Origin: UBA9732 sp045116915 | GTDB taxonomy: Bacteria; Spirochaetota; Spirochaetia; Sphaerochaetales; Sphaerochaetaceae | NCBI GenBank assembly: GCA_045116915.1 | Contig: JBGUMQ010000078.1 | Span: 10,473-74,472 of the forward strand | Direction of reading: 5' to 3' | DNA: 64,000 bases | Part shown: one piece after another, positions 9,229 through 17,273 of the stretch | How the letters are laid out: every line of letters starts with the position of its first letter | How positions within the stretch are numbered: the stretch's first letter is position 1 | Translations under genes and position numbers: made by a program | Notes under the pieces: model-generated | Databases searched by the model: none | What the model was told of the DNA's origin: nothing | The model's input: the letters and a program-made list of their open reading frames with translations, nothing else

Positions 9229-10350
9229 ATGCTCACAATTGAAGAAGTCAGGACCCCGCGCCAGATAAGGCAGTTCATCAACTTCCCGCTGGAGCTCTAC
9301 AAGGACAACCCGTATTTCGTCCCGCCCCTCTACATGGACGAGAAGGCAATGTTCAAGGCCGATTACCACTACAGGGACACCTGCGAGTATGTGTGCTACA
9401 ACGCCTACAGGGACGGGAAGATGGTCGGAAGGATCCAGGGCATCCTGCAGAAGGCCAGCAACGAGAAACACAACGAGAAACGCGTCAGGTTCTCGCGCTT
9501 CGACAGCATCGACGACCAGGAAGTGGCAGACATCCTTTTCGACGCCGTCGAGAAATGGGCGCTCTCCAAGGGCATGGACACCGTTGTCGGACCGCTGGGA
9601 TTCTCGGACCTCGAGAGGGAGGGCCTTCTGATAGACGGATTCGACCAGCTGTCGACGTTCGAGGAGCAGTACAACCACCCCTACTACCGGAAGCTGATCG
9701 AGCACCGCGGCTACGAGAAGGAAGTCGGCTGGACGGAGAGCATGATCATGCCCCCGGATGAGGATGACGGCACGCTTGAGAAGATGGCCGACTTCCTGAT
9801 GAAGCGCTACGACCTCCATTTCGGCACAGCGAAGAACATCAACCAGTGGCTGGACAAGTACAAGGACCAGTTCTTCGACATCCTGGACAGGTCGTACACC
9901 GACATCTACGGCACGGTCCCGTTCACGGACGGAATGAAGGACAGCCTGATATCGAGCTTCAAGCTCGTCATAGACCTCGACCATGTGGCCGTCATTCTGG
10001 ACAAGAACGAGAAGGTCGTGTGCTTCGGACTCTGCTTCCCGTCGATCGCCAAGGCCGTGCAGAAGTGCAAGGGACACCTGACCCCGCTGGGGATCGCAAG
10101 GCTGCTCTGGACGATCAAGCACCCCGAGATAATCGACCTCTGTCTTGTCGGCGTCGATGCCGAGTACACGAACAGGGGCATAAGCGCCATCGTTTCGGCC
10201 GAGCTCCTGAAGATGCTCAAGGCGCCGGGGATAAAGTACGCCGAGACGAACCTGAATCTGGAAACGAACTACCAGATCCAGAACCAGTGGAAGAGATTCA
10301 AGGAAATCAAGCACAAGAGAAGGATCGCACTGGTAAGGAAACTGGTGTAG
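9229..10350 (+). CDS. GNAT-like N-acetyltransferase of unknown substrate, in fatty-acid operon
   Basis: A 373-residue protein with a start-to-end pattern known from GNAT-like proteins of about this length (opening with a statement of the form RQFINFPLELYKDNPYFVPPL). The acetyltransferase fold is probable around 60-150 and 290-350: the segment VGVDAEYTNRGISAIVSAELLKML resembles the acyl-CoA pyrophosphate loop region R/QxxGxG/A. A GGAAGG site precedes the ATG. It is embedded between fakB (12-base gap) and plsX (8-base gap), so a role in acyl transfer or lipid or protein acylation is likely, but the substrate cannot be read from sequence. Confidence is for gene and fold, not for activity. Confidence 0.7.
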   Translation: MLTIEEVRTPRQIRQFINFPLELYKDNPYFVPPLYMDEKAMFKADYHYRDTCEYVCYNAYRDGKMVGRIQGILQKASNEKHNEKRVRFSRFDSIDDQEVADILFDAVEKWALSKGMDTVVGPLGFSDLEREGLLIDGFDQLSTFEEQYNHPYYRKLIEHRGYEKEVGWTESMIMPPDEDDGTLEKMADFLMKRYDLHFGTAKNINQWLDKYKDQFFDILDRSYTDIYGTVPFTDGMKDSLISSFKLVIDLDHVAVILDKNEKVVCFGLCFPSIAKAVQKCKGHLTPLGIARLLWTIKHPEIIDLCLVGVDAEYTNRGISAIVSAELLKMLKAPGIKYAETNLNLETNYQIQNQWKRFKEIKHKRRIALVRKLV

Positions 10351-10358
10351 GAAAGGAT

Positions 10359-11390
10359 ATGATCAGAATAGCGGTAGACTGCTTCGGCGGCGACAGAAGC
10401 CCGCAGGCCAACATAGACGGAAGCCTCGCGGCACTCGGGAAGAACAGGGACCTGTGTGTCATACTCACAGGCGACGAGACCATCATAAAGGAGAACCTAA
10501 AAGGAAAGGATTACGATGCCTCCAGGCTGGAGATCGTCCATGCACCGGCGGTGATCACTCCGGATGAGAAACCCACCGACGCCATAAGGCTCAAGCGCGA
10601 CAGCTCGATGATGGCGGCCGTCAACCTCCTCAGGAAGGACGACAGCGTCAGCGGCATGGTCAGCACGGGTTCCACAGGAGCCCTGGTCACGGCCGCGGTA
10701 TTGAGGATCGGAAGACTCAGGAACGTCATCAGGCCCTCCTTCTGCCCCATCCTGCCGACAATGGCGGGCGGAATCGTGGGCGTGTGCGACAGCGGAGCCA
10801 ACGTGGATATCTCCCCGGAGCAGCTCCAGCAATATGCCGTACTCGGAAGCATATACCTCCAGACAGTATACAACATCAGGAATCCGCGTGTCGCCATGCT
10901 GAATATCGGCACCGAGGCGGGAAAAGGCGATGAGCTGCGCAAGCAGGCCTATGGACTCCTGCAGGACACGCCTGAGATCAACTTCATGGGCAACATGGAG
11001 TCCAGGGACCTCCTTACGGGGAACTACGACCTTGTGGTCTGCGACGGTTTTTCAGGCAACGTCCTTGTCAAGACGACAGAGGGAACGGCCATGGAGCTGC
11101 TGAAGAAGCTCAAGAAGGAGATCTATTCCAAGACAATCTACAAGATCGGCGCCGGCCTGATGAAAGGCCTGTTCACCGACCTGAAGGAATTCATGAACTA
11201 TCAGAACTACGGCGGAAGCGTGCTTCTGGGAACATCCAAGGTCGTTGTGAAGGGCCACGGAAGCAGCAACGCCACCGCTGTGGAGAAGTGCATAGAGCAG
11301 GCTCTGGGCATGGAGCGCAACGCCTTTGCGGAGAAGACCGAAAGCCTTCTGGACCGCATAGCACTTGAAAAGGAGAAAACCGATGAATGA
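10359..11390 (+). CDS. plsX: Phosphate acyltransferase PlsX
   Basis: A 343-residue PlsX, normal length. It opens with IRIAVDCFGGDRSPQANI (family form AVDxMGGDxAP; here Cys-Phe replaces Ala-Met), has TGDE, STGSTGALVTAAVLRIGR, NIGTEAGKGDELRK and a VCDGFSGNVLVKTTEG segment. It makes acyl-phosphate from acyl-ACP (and the reverse), feeding PlsY, and so connects de novo and FakA-derived acyl chains. The true start is the ATG at 10359 after GAAAGGA; the longer upstream reading frame overlaps the GNAT gene in another frame. acpP begins inside its last codons. Confidence 0.95.
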   Translation: MIRIAVDCFGGDRSPQANIDGSLAALGKNRDLCVILTGDETIIKENLKGKDYDASRLEIVHAPAVITPDEKPTDAIRLKRDSSMMAAVNLLRKDDSVSGMVSTGSTGALVTAAVLRIGRLRNVIRPSFCPILPTMAGGIVGVCDSGANVDISPEQLQQYAVLGSIYLQTVYNIRNPRVAMLNIGTEAGKGDELRKQAYGLLQDTPEINFMGNMESRDLLTGNYDLVVCDGFSGNVLVKTTEGTAMELLKKLKKEIYSKTIYKIGAGLMKGLFTDLKEFMNYQNYGGSVLLGTSKVVVKGHGSSNATAVEKCIEQALGMERNAFAEKTESLLDRIALEKEKTDE

Positions 11391-11622
11391 GAAACTGTTT
11401 GCGGAAGTGAAGACCGTCCTGGCCAAGCAGCTCAGGAAGAGCGAGGATATCATCAAGCCCGAATCAAGGATCATCGAGGACCTGGGAGCCGATTCCCTGA
11501 ACATCCTCATGCTGCTGATGACCATCGAGGAGGATTTCGGAATCAAGGTCCCCGATGAGGAGCTTGCCGATTTCAGAACAGTCGGGGACGTCGTCTCCTT
11601 CCTGGAGAGCCAGCAGGGCTGA
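11383..11622 (+). CDS. acpP: Acyl carrier protein
   Basis: A 79-residue acidic protein with the phosphopantetheine site DSL in LGADSLNILML (Ser38). Helix composition and length are normal for ACP. The ATG at 11383 lies seven bases after AGGAG and overlaps the plsX end by 8 bases, so translation is likely coupled. It carries acyl chains for fatty-acid synthesis and is the acyl donor for PlsX and PlsC-type enzymes. It closes the fak-plsX operon; a short perfect hairpin (11634-11650) follows. Confidence 0.95.
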   Translation: MNEKLFAEVKTVLAKQLRKSEDIIKPESRIIEDLGADSLNILMLLMTIEEDFGIKVPDEELADFRTVGDVVSFLESQQG

Positions 11623-11633
11623 CTCCCCAATCC

Positions 11634-11650
11634 GGGATACTCAGTATCCC
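11634..11650. terminator. Short perfect hairpin between convergent genes
   Basis: GGGATACT-C-AGTATCCC is a perfect inverted repeat. It sits 12 bases after acpP and overlaps the stop codon of the convergent carrier gene. No T-run follows on either strand, so it is at best a weak or Rho-assisted end. Confidence 0.35.
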
Positions 11651-13071
11651 AGCACAACACCAAGGGCTATGAATAGCACCACAAGGATGAAGTTGACCGC
11701 GAACAGCGGGAGGCTCTTCTTCACCCACTTGAAATAGTCCACACCGATCATCGAGAGCGATATCAGCAGGACCGGGGATGTCGGGAAGATCACGTTCGTG
11801 TATCCGTCGCCGAAGGTGTACAGGAGGACCAGCATCTGCTTCGACAGCCCCGTGCTGACCATGGCCAGGAGTCCCATGACGAGGATGGCCTTGGCCGTCG
11901 ACGACGAGATGAAGAACTCAAGCAACAGGACTATCAGATAGATGGCCAGGGCCACGACAACGGGGCTGTGGCCTTCTATCATCACATTGATCTGATGTAC
12001 GATCGTAGGCAGGATCGCGCCTTCCTCCAATACGAACTTGACGGATGCCGCGAAGGCGATGAACACGATTGTGGGAAGCGCTCCCAGGATGCCGCGCCCG
12101 AAGCTCCCCATCGTCTTCCCGAAGTCTCCGGAGGCGATGATTCCGGCCACAGGGCCGAATATCAGGAAATAGGCCGCAAGGATCACAACGGCGTAGCCGC
12201 GCAATGCGGCGCTCATCGATACGACAATGATCAGGATCAGGGATACAAGCAGGAAAACGGTGTAGACGGCCTTTATCCGCTTCCCAGCCCCTTCCGCAGC
12301 CACGCCTTCCCTTTCAGCGCTGTTTCTGAGCTGTCCGTCATGCTCCAGTGTGAGGCTTGCAGACGGATCCCTGGAGATCTTCCTCGTATACATGAAGATG
12401 AACGCCATCAGCAGGCCGAACATGACGATGAAGATCAGGATCCTGAACCAGATGTGGGCCATGGGATTGGCACCTATTATCTCTGAAGCAAGGAGCACTG
12501 TGAACGGATTGGTGATGGCCCCTGCGAAACCGAATCCGCAGGCTATGATGCAGCACAAAAAACCGGTGAAGGAGTCGAACCCGACCATGACGCACAGCGC
12601 CGTGATTATCGGCAGCATGGTCAGCATTTCCTCGAACAGTCCCAGGAATGCACCGAAGCAGTAGAACACCAGCGACACAAGCACTATCAGGATGTTCCTG
12701 CGGTTCATGAAACGCTGTGAGACGGCTCCCACAAGCGCCCTGATCCCTCCCACGTCGTTCATCACCTGGAATGATGCCGATATCACGAAAAGGAAAACGG
12801 ACAGCATGATGAGCGTCAGACCGTCTCCCGATGCGAAGACAAGCACAGGCGCGAGCAGGCCCCTTATCACAGATATCCCGCCTGCATCATCGGAGGGGAT
12901 GTAGTCCAGATAGTTGACCTCACCGGATGCGAATGTTCCGAAGTGTCCCTTGGGGACGATGTATGTGAGGATTATGGACAGGACAAGCAGCCCGAGAAGC
13001 AGGGCCGTAACCTGTATGAAAGTCTTTCCCGAAATGTCGATGAGCGTTTTCTTCTTTTCCGTTGTTCCCAT
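11641..13071 (-). CDS. YfcC/DcuC-type membrane carrier
   Basis: A 476-residue polytopic membrane protein with about 12 hydrophobic segments. The segments FGAFLGLFEEMLTMLPIITAL, ACGFGFAGAITNPFTVLLA and the C-terminal GDGYTNVIFPTSPVLLISLSM match the YfcC / C4-dicarboxylate anaerobic carrier superfamily (ion transporter superfamily). A charged cytoplasmic loop lies near 225-260. Family members move carboxylates, amino acids or peptides; the substrate here is unknown. A promoter with its -10 box seven bases before the ATG (13079-13107) stands just after the terminator of the upstream gene, so it is a separate unit. No Shine-Dalgarno sequence is visible. Confidence 0.85.
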   Translation of the reverse strand: MGTTEKKKTLIDISGKTFIQVTALLLGLLVLSIILTYIVPKGHFGTFASGEVNYLDYIPSDDAGGISVIRGLLAPVLVFASGDGLTLIMLSVFLFVISASFQVMNDVGGIRALVGAVSQRFMNRRNILIVLVSLVFYCFGAFLGLFEEMLTMLPIITALCVMVGFDSFTGFLCCIIACGFGFAGAITNPFTVLLASEIIGANPMAHIWFRILIFIVMFGLLMAFIFMYTRKISRDPSASLTLEHDGQLRNSAEREGVAAEGAGKRIKAVYTVFLLVSLILIIVVSMSAALRGYAVVILAAYFLIFGPVAGIIASGDFGKTMGSFGRGILGALPTIVFIAFAASVKFVLEEGAILPTIVHQINVMIEGHSPVVVALAIYLIVLLLEFFISSSTAKAILVMGLLAMVSTGLSKQMLVLLYTFGDGYTNVIFPTSPVLLISLSMIGVDYFKWVKKSLPLFAVNFILVVLFIALGVVLGY

Positions 13072-13078
13072 GGTATCA

Positions 13079-13107
13079 ACTATACGTCAAAACAACGGGG
13101 CATACAA
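13079..13107 (-). promoter_or_regulatory. Leaderless-type promoter of the YfcC-like carrier
   Basis: Minus strand: TTGTAT (13102-13107), 17 bases, TATAGT (13079-13084), then TGATACC and the ATG at 13071. The -10 box is strong, the -35 partial. It lies directly after the upstream terminator. Confidence 0.5.
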
Positions 13108-13113
13108 TTCCGG

Positions 13114-13142
13114 GGAAAAGAAAAGGCCGCCCGAAGGCGGCC
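13114..13142 (-). terminator. Rho-independent terminator of the major outer-membrane protein gene
   Basis: Minus strand: GGCCGCC-TTCG-GGCGGCC (13125-13142) followed by TTTTCTTTTC. Seven perfect GC-rich pairs, a stable UUCG loop and a T-run make this a strong intrinsic terminator, 22 bases after the stop codon. Confidence 0.93.
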
Positions 13143-13164
13143 GATTTCTGCTCCGATCCCTTTA

Positions 13165-14505
13165 TCAGAAAGCGATCTTTGCGTAAGCCTCGATGGCACC
13201 CTTGGATGTGATGGACTCGCCGTTCTTGGCAAGGTTGAGTCCCTTGTATGTGAGACCAATCTCTGCGTTCTCGATGATCTTTGTGGACTTGATTCCGCAG
13301 GAGAGCTTGATAGCTGTGATGGCGGGATCGCCGGCACCGACTGTACCGAAAGCGAGTGTGAAGTCATCAACACCTGCCCAAGCCTCGAACTTGTCAGCTG
13401 TGTAAGTTGCCTTGGCTGTGAGTGTGAGCTTCTTGGCTGCGAAAGCATACTTCTCGCTGAAAGCAAGAGCGAGCTTGCCGTCGAGGATCGTGAGTGTCTC
13501 CTTGGCGTAGACGACAATCTCTCTGCCGTCAACCAGAGCGTCCTTGGCCTCAACATAACCCTCTGTTGCGAGCTTTGTTCCGTCGAAGTCGAAGTTGTAC
13601 TTTGCCCAGAGCTTGGCGTCGAGCTTGATGCCCTTTCCATCAGCATACTTGTCAACAGAATCAACCTTGGCGATGTTGTTTGTTCCGTAGACATTCAGAC
13701 CGACAGAACCGTTGTCGTTGATCTTGTATGTTGCGTTTGCAGCAGCCTCGAAGAAGAAATCGTTCTCGCCTCCGAGTCTGTCCATCTTGAGATCGACAGC
13801 GGCATCAGCGCTGAAAGCGTCTGCTGCGTAAGCGACCTTGGCTGCAGCACCGACGTTCTTGGGATCTGCACCGAGCAGCTCCATGTTGTAGTAGTGGATG
13901 TAAGCACCGGCTCTCATTGAGAACTCCTCGTTCTCACCGAACTTGAATTCCTTTGTCTGGCCATGAGCGAAGACATTGACCTTGAAGCCGTCACTCCAGT
14001 CGCCACGGAGACCGAATCCGCCGTTCCAGCCCTTGTAAGAAACTGTGAAGCCGGGAACGAGCTTCGAGCCACCCTTGACAACGTCGTTGATTGCGTTGCC
14101 GTCGTCATCCGTGTAGTAGGACTTGGCATAGTCGACTGCAGAACCTGCGTTCAGGATGCCGAATGTCCACTCGCCGACATGGATGTTGGCCTTGGTGATC
14201 TTGGCTGTGTAGGTTCCGGTGAGACCCTCGCCCTTGGAAAGCTTTCCGTTGGAAAGGGAGAGTGAGGCACTTGCCTCGGCAGCGATCTCTGCCCAGAGCT
14301 CTGTCTGGTGGTCAGCGACCTCAACCTTTGTTGTGTCGAACTCGAACTTGAATGAATACTTCCATGTTGCATCGTTGACGAAGCCGAAAGTCTTCTCATC
14401 GAGATCAGCGCCAAAGCTGATTGTGGCAGATCCCTTGAGTGTTCCGGCAAATGCAAAGCCAGCGACCAGCACCGCGATCAAAAGTACGATAATACCTTTC
14501 TTCAT
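13165..14505 (-). CDS. Abundant outer-membrane barrel protein
   Basis: A 446-residue protein with a signal peptide (MKKGIIVLLIAVLVAGFAFA, cleavage after AFA). It is composed almost wholly of alternating beta strands rich in Ala, Lys, Gly and aromatic residues, ending in YAKIAF with a C-terminal Phe as in outer-membrane barrels. The composition recalls spirochete major outer-membrane proteins, but I cannot name a family. Signs of very high expression: a consensus TTGACA/TAAAAT promoter, a GGAGG site, a strong terminator, and a codon choice unlike its neighbours, favouring a small set (GCT, TCT, GTT, AAG, GAG). A perfect hairpin lies in its 5' leader. Monocistronic. Confidence 0.88.
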   Translation of the reverse strand: MKKGIIVLLIAVLVAGFAFAGTLKGSATISFGADLDEKTFGFVNDATWKYSFKFEFDTTKVEVADHQTELWAEIAAEASASLSLSNGKLSKGEGLTGTYTAKITKANIHVGEWTFGILNAGSAVDYAKSYYTDDDGNAINDVVKGGSKLVPGFTVSYKGWNGGFGLRGDWSDGFKVNVFAHGQTKEFKFGENEEFSMRAGAYIHYYNMELLGADPKNVGAAAKVAYAADAFSADAAVDLKMDRLGGENDFFFEAAANATYKINDNGSVGLNVYGTNNIAKVDSVDKYADGKGIKLDAKLWAKYNFDFDGTKLATEGYVEAKDALVDGREIVVYAKETLTILDGKLALAFSEKYAFAAKKLTLTAKATYTADKFEAWAGVDDFTLAFGTVGAGDPAITAIKLSCGIKSTKIIENAEIGLTYKGLNLAKNGESITSKGAIEAYAKIAF

Positions 14506-14526
14506 ACTTCCTCCAATAATTTTGGG

Positions 14527-14543
14527 GCTGGTCCAGGACCAGC
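14527..14543 (-). promoter_or_regulatory. Perfect hairpin in the 5' leader of the outer-membrane protein mRNA
   Basis: GCTGGTCCTGGACCAGC is a perfect inverted repeat in the leader, between transcription start (near 14567) and the GGAGG site. It could stabilise the mRNA 5' end or act as a regulator's target; no T-run follows. Confidence 0.55.
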
Positions 14544-14573
14544 TTTGTCCCTTTTTCTCGTTATACAGAAGCC

Positions 14574-14602
14574 ATTTTAACGATGTGCTCCATAACTGTC
14601 AA
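14574..14602 (-). promoter_or_regulatory. Consensus sigma70 promoter of the outer-membrane protein gene
   Basis: Minus strand: TTGACA (14597-14602), a 17-base spacer and TAAAAT (14574-14579). It is close to ideal and gives a leader of about 60 bases with GGAGG before the ATG. Confidence 0.85.
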
Positions 14603-14669
14603 GAAAAACCCAATAAATGCCGAATAGTTACAAGTTTTTTGGCTTGTTCTTCAGTCTTTTTCTAACTTC

Positions 14670-15575
14670 TTACAGGACGTAGACTAATTCGGCCGATTCG
14701 GTGCCGTTGGTCCAGTCGGAGACATCATAGATTCCGCCCTCGGTCGGTTCCGCGACCCCTGCTCCGTGCTCCGAAAGCATGTGCTTCAGGAACTGCGAAC
14801 CGTCGGGGAACGGCATCGAGACCTTCACGATCCCCTTTCTTTCCAGCTCGCGGTTGAAAAGATCGAACATCAGACCGAACAGTCCGTTTTCCCTGTCTTG
14901 CTCCTCTATATAGTATAGAATAATGACGGCACGGTCCTGCACGCGCTCGTACACAAGGGCCCCGCAGGCCTTCCCGCCGCAGACAACCTCGAACGCCTCC
15001 TTGGAACCGAAGCATTCCATGACCTTCCTTCTCACTGGATCGTCATTTACATAGGAATCGATGAGAGCCATGCAGTAGTCATCAGGGGAATCCAGATGGA
15101 CGACTTCGAAATCGGACAGAAGAGCGCCTTCCGAAAGATCCCCTTCATCGGCGACTTCATCAGCCGAATCGGAGAATCGCGACCTGTACCATGACTTTAT
15201 ATACGATTTCATCCTTCTATCCTTGAAATCGTACCATTGTTTCAACACATCCGGATTCTCAGAAAGGACATCGCGAAACCTGCGGAACACGCCGCGCTGC
15301 CTTGAAATGAGTTCGTCGGAAAGCCTCTGCCTGAGAACCGGATCCTGGCAGGAATTGGTGAACGAGACCATCAGCTGGTATCCGTCGGAGCTTGTCCATG
15401 GCGGAAGCTCCACCAGGTTGTCTTCCGAAGAAGGTTCCACATCGTCGAACCCGTCGCTGTAGAGGTTGCCTGTACCTATGTCCAGCATGTAGTCCACATC
15501 CTGGTTCTCCATCCCGAAGATTATCTCCGAAAGGATCTGGTCGTTGAATCTTGGAAGTCTGTATCTTCTGCTCAT
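14670..15575 (-). CDS. UPF0158-domain protein with a C-terminal acetyltransferase-like domain
   Basis: A 301-residue protein. Residues about 10-145 match UPF0158: the start resembles a Tudor-like sensor segment (DYMLDIGTGNLYSDG) and the family signature GVFRRFRDVLSENPDVLKQWYDFKDRRMKSYIKSWY is complete. The C-terminal half (about 165-290) has DDYCMALIDSYVNDDPVRRKV, ALVYERVQDRAVIILYYIE and ERKGIVKVSMPFP, a pattern like a degenerate GNAT domain, but the CoA-binding loop is not clear. Function unknown. A TAGATT box lies six bases before the ATG but without a good -35. It begins 20 bases after recX, so readthrough from recX is possible. Confidence 0.7.
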   Translation of the reverse strand: MSRRYRLPRFNDQILSEIIFGMENQDVDYMLDIGTGNLYSDGFDDVEPSSEDNLVELPPWTSSDGYQLMVSFTNSCQDPVLRQRLSDELISRQRGVFRRFRDVLSENPDVLKQWYDFKDRRMKSYIKSWYRSRFSDSADEVADEGDLSEGALLSDFEVVHLDSPDDYCMALIDSYVNDDPVRRKVMECFGSKEAFEVVCGGKACGALVYERVQDRAVIILYYIEEQDRENGLFGLMFDLFNRELERKGIVKVSMPFPDGSQFLKHMLSEHGAGVAEPTEGGIYDVSDWTNGTESAELVYVL

Positions 15576-15595
15576 ATGCCAAATCTACCACAAAG

Positions 15596-16072
15596 TCAGT
15601 CCGTGATGTCGGACAATCTGAATCCTGATTTCGAAAGGAGGAACCTCAGTCTTGCCGGATCGTCATCAGCGGTCTTCTCCTGTATCCGGTCCCTTGCCTC
15701 CCGGGCAAGGGTAGCGGTGTACTCCGGAGTGTAGATTTCCGAAAGCACCGATTGCGCCACATTCCTGTCCGCACCTTTCTGGAGAAGGCGCTGGAGCATG
15801 ACGGACAGGCCCTCAGGGTTGCGGCGGTTGCGGGACTGCACGAACGAGCGCACATAGCGTTCCTCGCTCAGCGAGCCTTCGTCCTCAAGGGAGTCGAGCA
15901 CATTGGCGATGGTGGCGTTGTCATAACCCTTCGCCGACAGCTTGACCTGGAGCTCCTTCCTGTTGTGCTCCCTCATGGCGAGGTACCGGAGCGCCTGGTC
16001 CTGACATCTGTTGAAAAAAGAGGAGCCGTCCTCTTTCCGAGTCGGCTCCTGTTTGCAAGCAATCTGTTTCAT
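15596..16072 (-). CDS. recX: RecX regulatory protein
   Basis: A 158-residue RecX. Three-helix repeats are visible: ALRYLAMREHNRKELQVKLSAKGYD, then LEDEGSLSEERYVRSFVQSRNRRNPEG, then the C-terminal helices. RecX binds the RecA filament and limits its activity. recA is not in this window. The only usable start, ATG 16072, is preceded by a weak GGCGG site. A hairpin followed by a T-run (16014-16050) lies inside codons 8-20, so transcription may often stop there. The family-conserved part begins after that hairpin, so the leader peptide seems to be an add-on. Confidence 0.88.
   Translation of the reverse strand: MKQIACKQEPTRKEDGSSFFNRCQDQALRYLAMREHNRKELQVKLSAKGYDNATIANVLDSLEDEGSLSEERYVRSFVQSRNRRNPEGLSVMLQRLLQKGADRNVAQSVLSEIYTPEYTATLAREARDRIQEKTADDDPARLRFLLSKSGFRLSDITD
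16014..16050 (-). terminator. Intrinsic terminator-like hairpin inside the first codons of recX
   Basis: Minus strand: AGGAGCCG (16043-16050) pairs with CGGCTCCT (16021-16028), with CTC/GAG extending the stem inside, followed after one base by TTTTTT (16014-16019). It lies about 165 bases after rpsI and within codons 8-20 of recX. Confidence 0.6.
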
Positions 16073-16213
16073 ACCGCCATAGTCAGTTTTTTCAGATTTC
16101 GCCTCAGCCTGAAGTTTTTTCAGGCCGCCGGAAGACTGCGATGAGATGAGAAGACAGTGCTCTGTGCACGGCTTCGAATCGAAGCGCAGTAATTCCGGAT
16201 GGGCTGGAAAAAC

Positions 16214-16624
16214 TTATCTCTTGGAGAACTGGAACTTGCGGCGGGCTCCACGCTGACCATACTTCTTCCTTTCGACCATTCTCGGGTCTCTGGTAAGGAA
16301 GCCGTTGGCGTGAAGGACGCTCTTGTTGGCCTCGTTCTCTGCGACAAGGGCGCGTGCGATGCCGTGACGGCAGGCACCGGCCTGACCGGAGGGGCCACCG
16401 CCGCAGACTGTGATGACGATGTCGAACTTGCCCTCGGTGTCAGTGACCTGGAGGGGCTGCTTGACCTGATAGATGCACAGGGGATCGCTGAAGTACTCGT
16501 TGACATCCCTGCCGTTGACTGTGATCTTGCCGTTACCCTCGCGGAGGTAGACACGTGCAACCGCAGTCTTCCTGCGTCCGGTACCCTGACCGAGATTGAT
16601 GTTTCTTTCTTCTGTCTTAGCCAT
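16214..16624 (-). CDS. rpsI: 30S ribosomal protein S9
   Basis: A 136-residue S9 of normal length. It begins with NLGQGTGRRKTAVARVYL, has the SGQAGACRHGIARAL motif and the basic tail DPRMVERKKYGQRGARRKFQFSKR, whose final KR reaches the ribosomal P site. It follows rplM by 11 bases in the conserved L13-S9 operon. Codon choice is that of a highly expressed gene. Confidence 0.98.
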   Translation of the reverse strand: MAKTEERNINLGQGTGRRKTAVARVYLREGNGKITVNGRDVNEYFSDPLCIYQVKQPLQVTDTEGKFDIVITVCGGGPSGQAGACRHGIARALVAENEANKSVLHANGFLTRDPRMVERKKYGQRGARRKFQFSKR

Positions 16625-16635
16625 ATTCGTACCCC

Positions 16636-17064
16636 TTAGACCTCAATCTGGATTGGCTGCTGTGCAGCGTGCGGATGCTTTGCGTCGGCATAGACCTTCA
16701 CGCAGGTGAAGAGCTTGCGTCCGAGAGGTCCTCTCGGGAGCATTCCCTTGATGGCGTGCTCCATGGGGAATGTCGGCTTGCGGACGACGGTCTGAGCATA
16801 TGTCTCTTCCTTCATTCCGCCGGCATAACCGGAGACCCTGCGGTACATCTTGTCGTTGGCCTTGTTGCCCGACAGTGCGGCCTTGGCAGCGTTGATGATG
16901 ATGACATAGTCGCCCATGTCCTCGTTCGGGAGATATTCAGGTTTGTTCTTGCCACGGAGAATGTTGGCAGCGGCAACCGCGACGCGTCCGAGCTCCTTGC
17001 CCTCGGCATCGATGAGATACCACTTCTTGGTCATTGTCTGCGGCTTTACAATAATTGTCTTCAT
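16636..17064 (-). CDS. rplM: 50S ribosomal protein L13
   Basis: A 142-residue L13: KKWYLIDAEGKELGRVAVAAANILRGKNKPEYLPNEDMGDYVIIINA and GMLPRGPLGRKLFTCVKVYADAKHPHAAQ are diagnostic. Start is the ATG at 17064 with AGGTG six bases upstream; a GTG at 17071 overlaps that site. First gene of the rplM-rpsI operon. A leader of about 165 bases separates it from its promoter, long enough for autogenous control. Confidence 0.98.
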   Translation of the reverse strand: MKTIIVKPQTMTKKWYLIDAEGKELGRVAVAAANILRGKNKPEYLPNEDMGDYVIIINAAKAALSGNKANDKMYRRVSGYAGGMKEETYAQTVVRKPTFPMEHAIKGMLPRGPLGRKLFTCVKVYADAKHPHAAQQPIQIEV

Positions 17065-17232
17065 AGTAAACACCTACATCAAAGATTTGTATGTCCGTGC
17101 ATGCCGTGGATGGTCGGGATGAGCGGTCCTTCGCACCGTTGGCCCGCCAAGGTGTCCTGTTCCTCCGGAACCCCGTGGGAAAGGGGTTTGAGTTCCCTGG
17201 GAAAGAACGTGCCCTGTAGGCGCACGAACTGA
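17065..17232 (-). promoter_or_regulatory. Long structured 5' leader of rplM-rpsI
   Basis: From the predicted start near 17228 to the rplM ATG there are about 165 untranslated bases. Short GC-rich hairpins are visible, for example GTTCC-GGA-GGAAC (about 17157-17170) and CCCC...GGGG. L13 operons in other bacteria have autoregulatory leaders; whether this matches a known class needs a covariance-model search. Confidence 0.4.
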
Positions 17233-17262
17233 ATAATATATTTATGAGGCAGACTTTGTCTA
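17233..17262 (-). promoter_or_regulatory. Promoter of rplM-rpsI
   Basis: Minus strand: TAGACA (17257-17262) with either an 18-base spacer to TATTAT (17233-17238) or 16 bases to TATATT (17235-17240). It lies in the gap after the helicase gene. Confidence 0.6.
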
Positions 17263-17273
17263 GTGGGTGCCTC

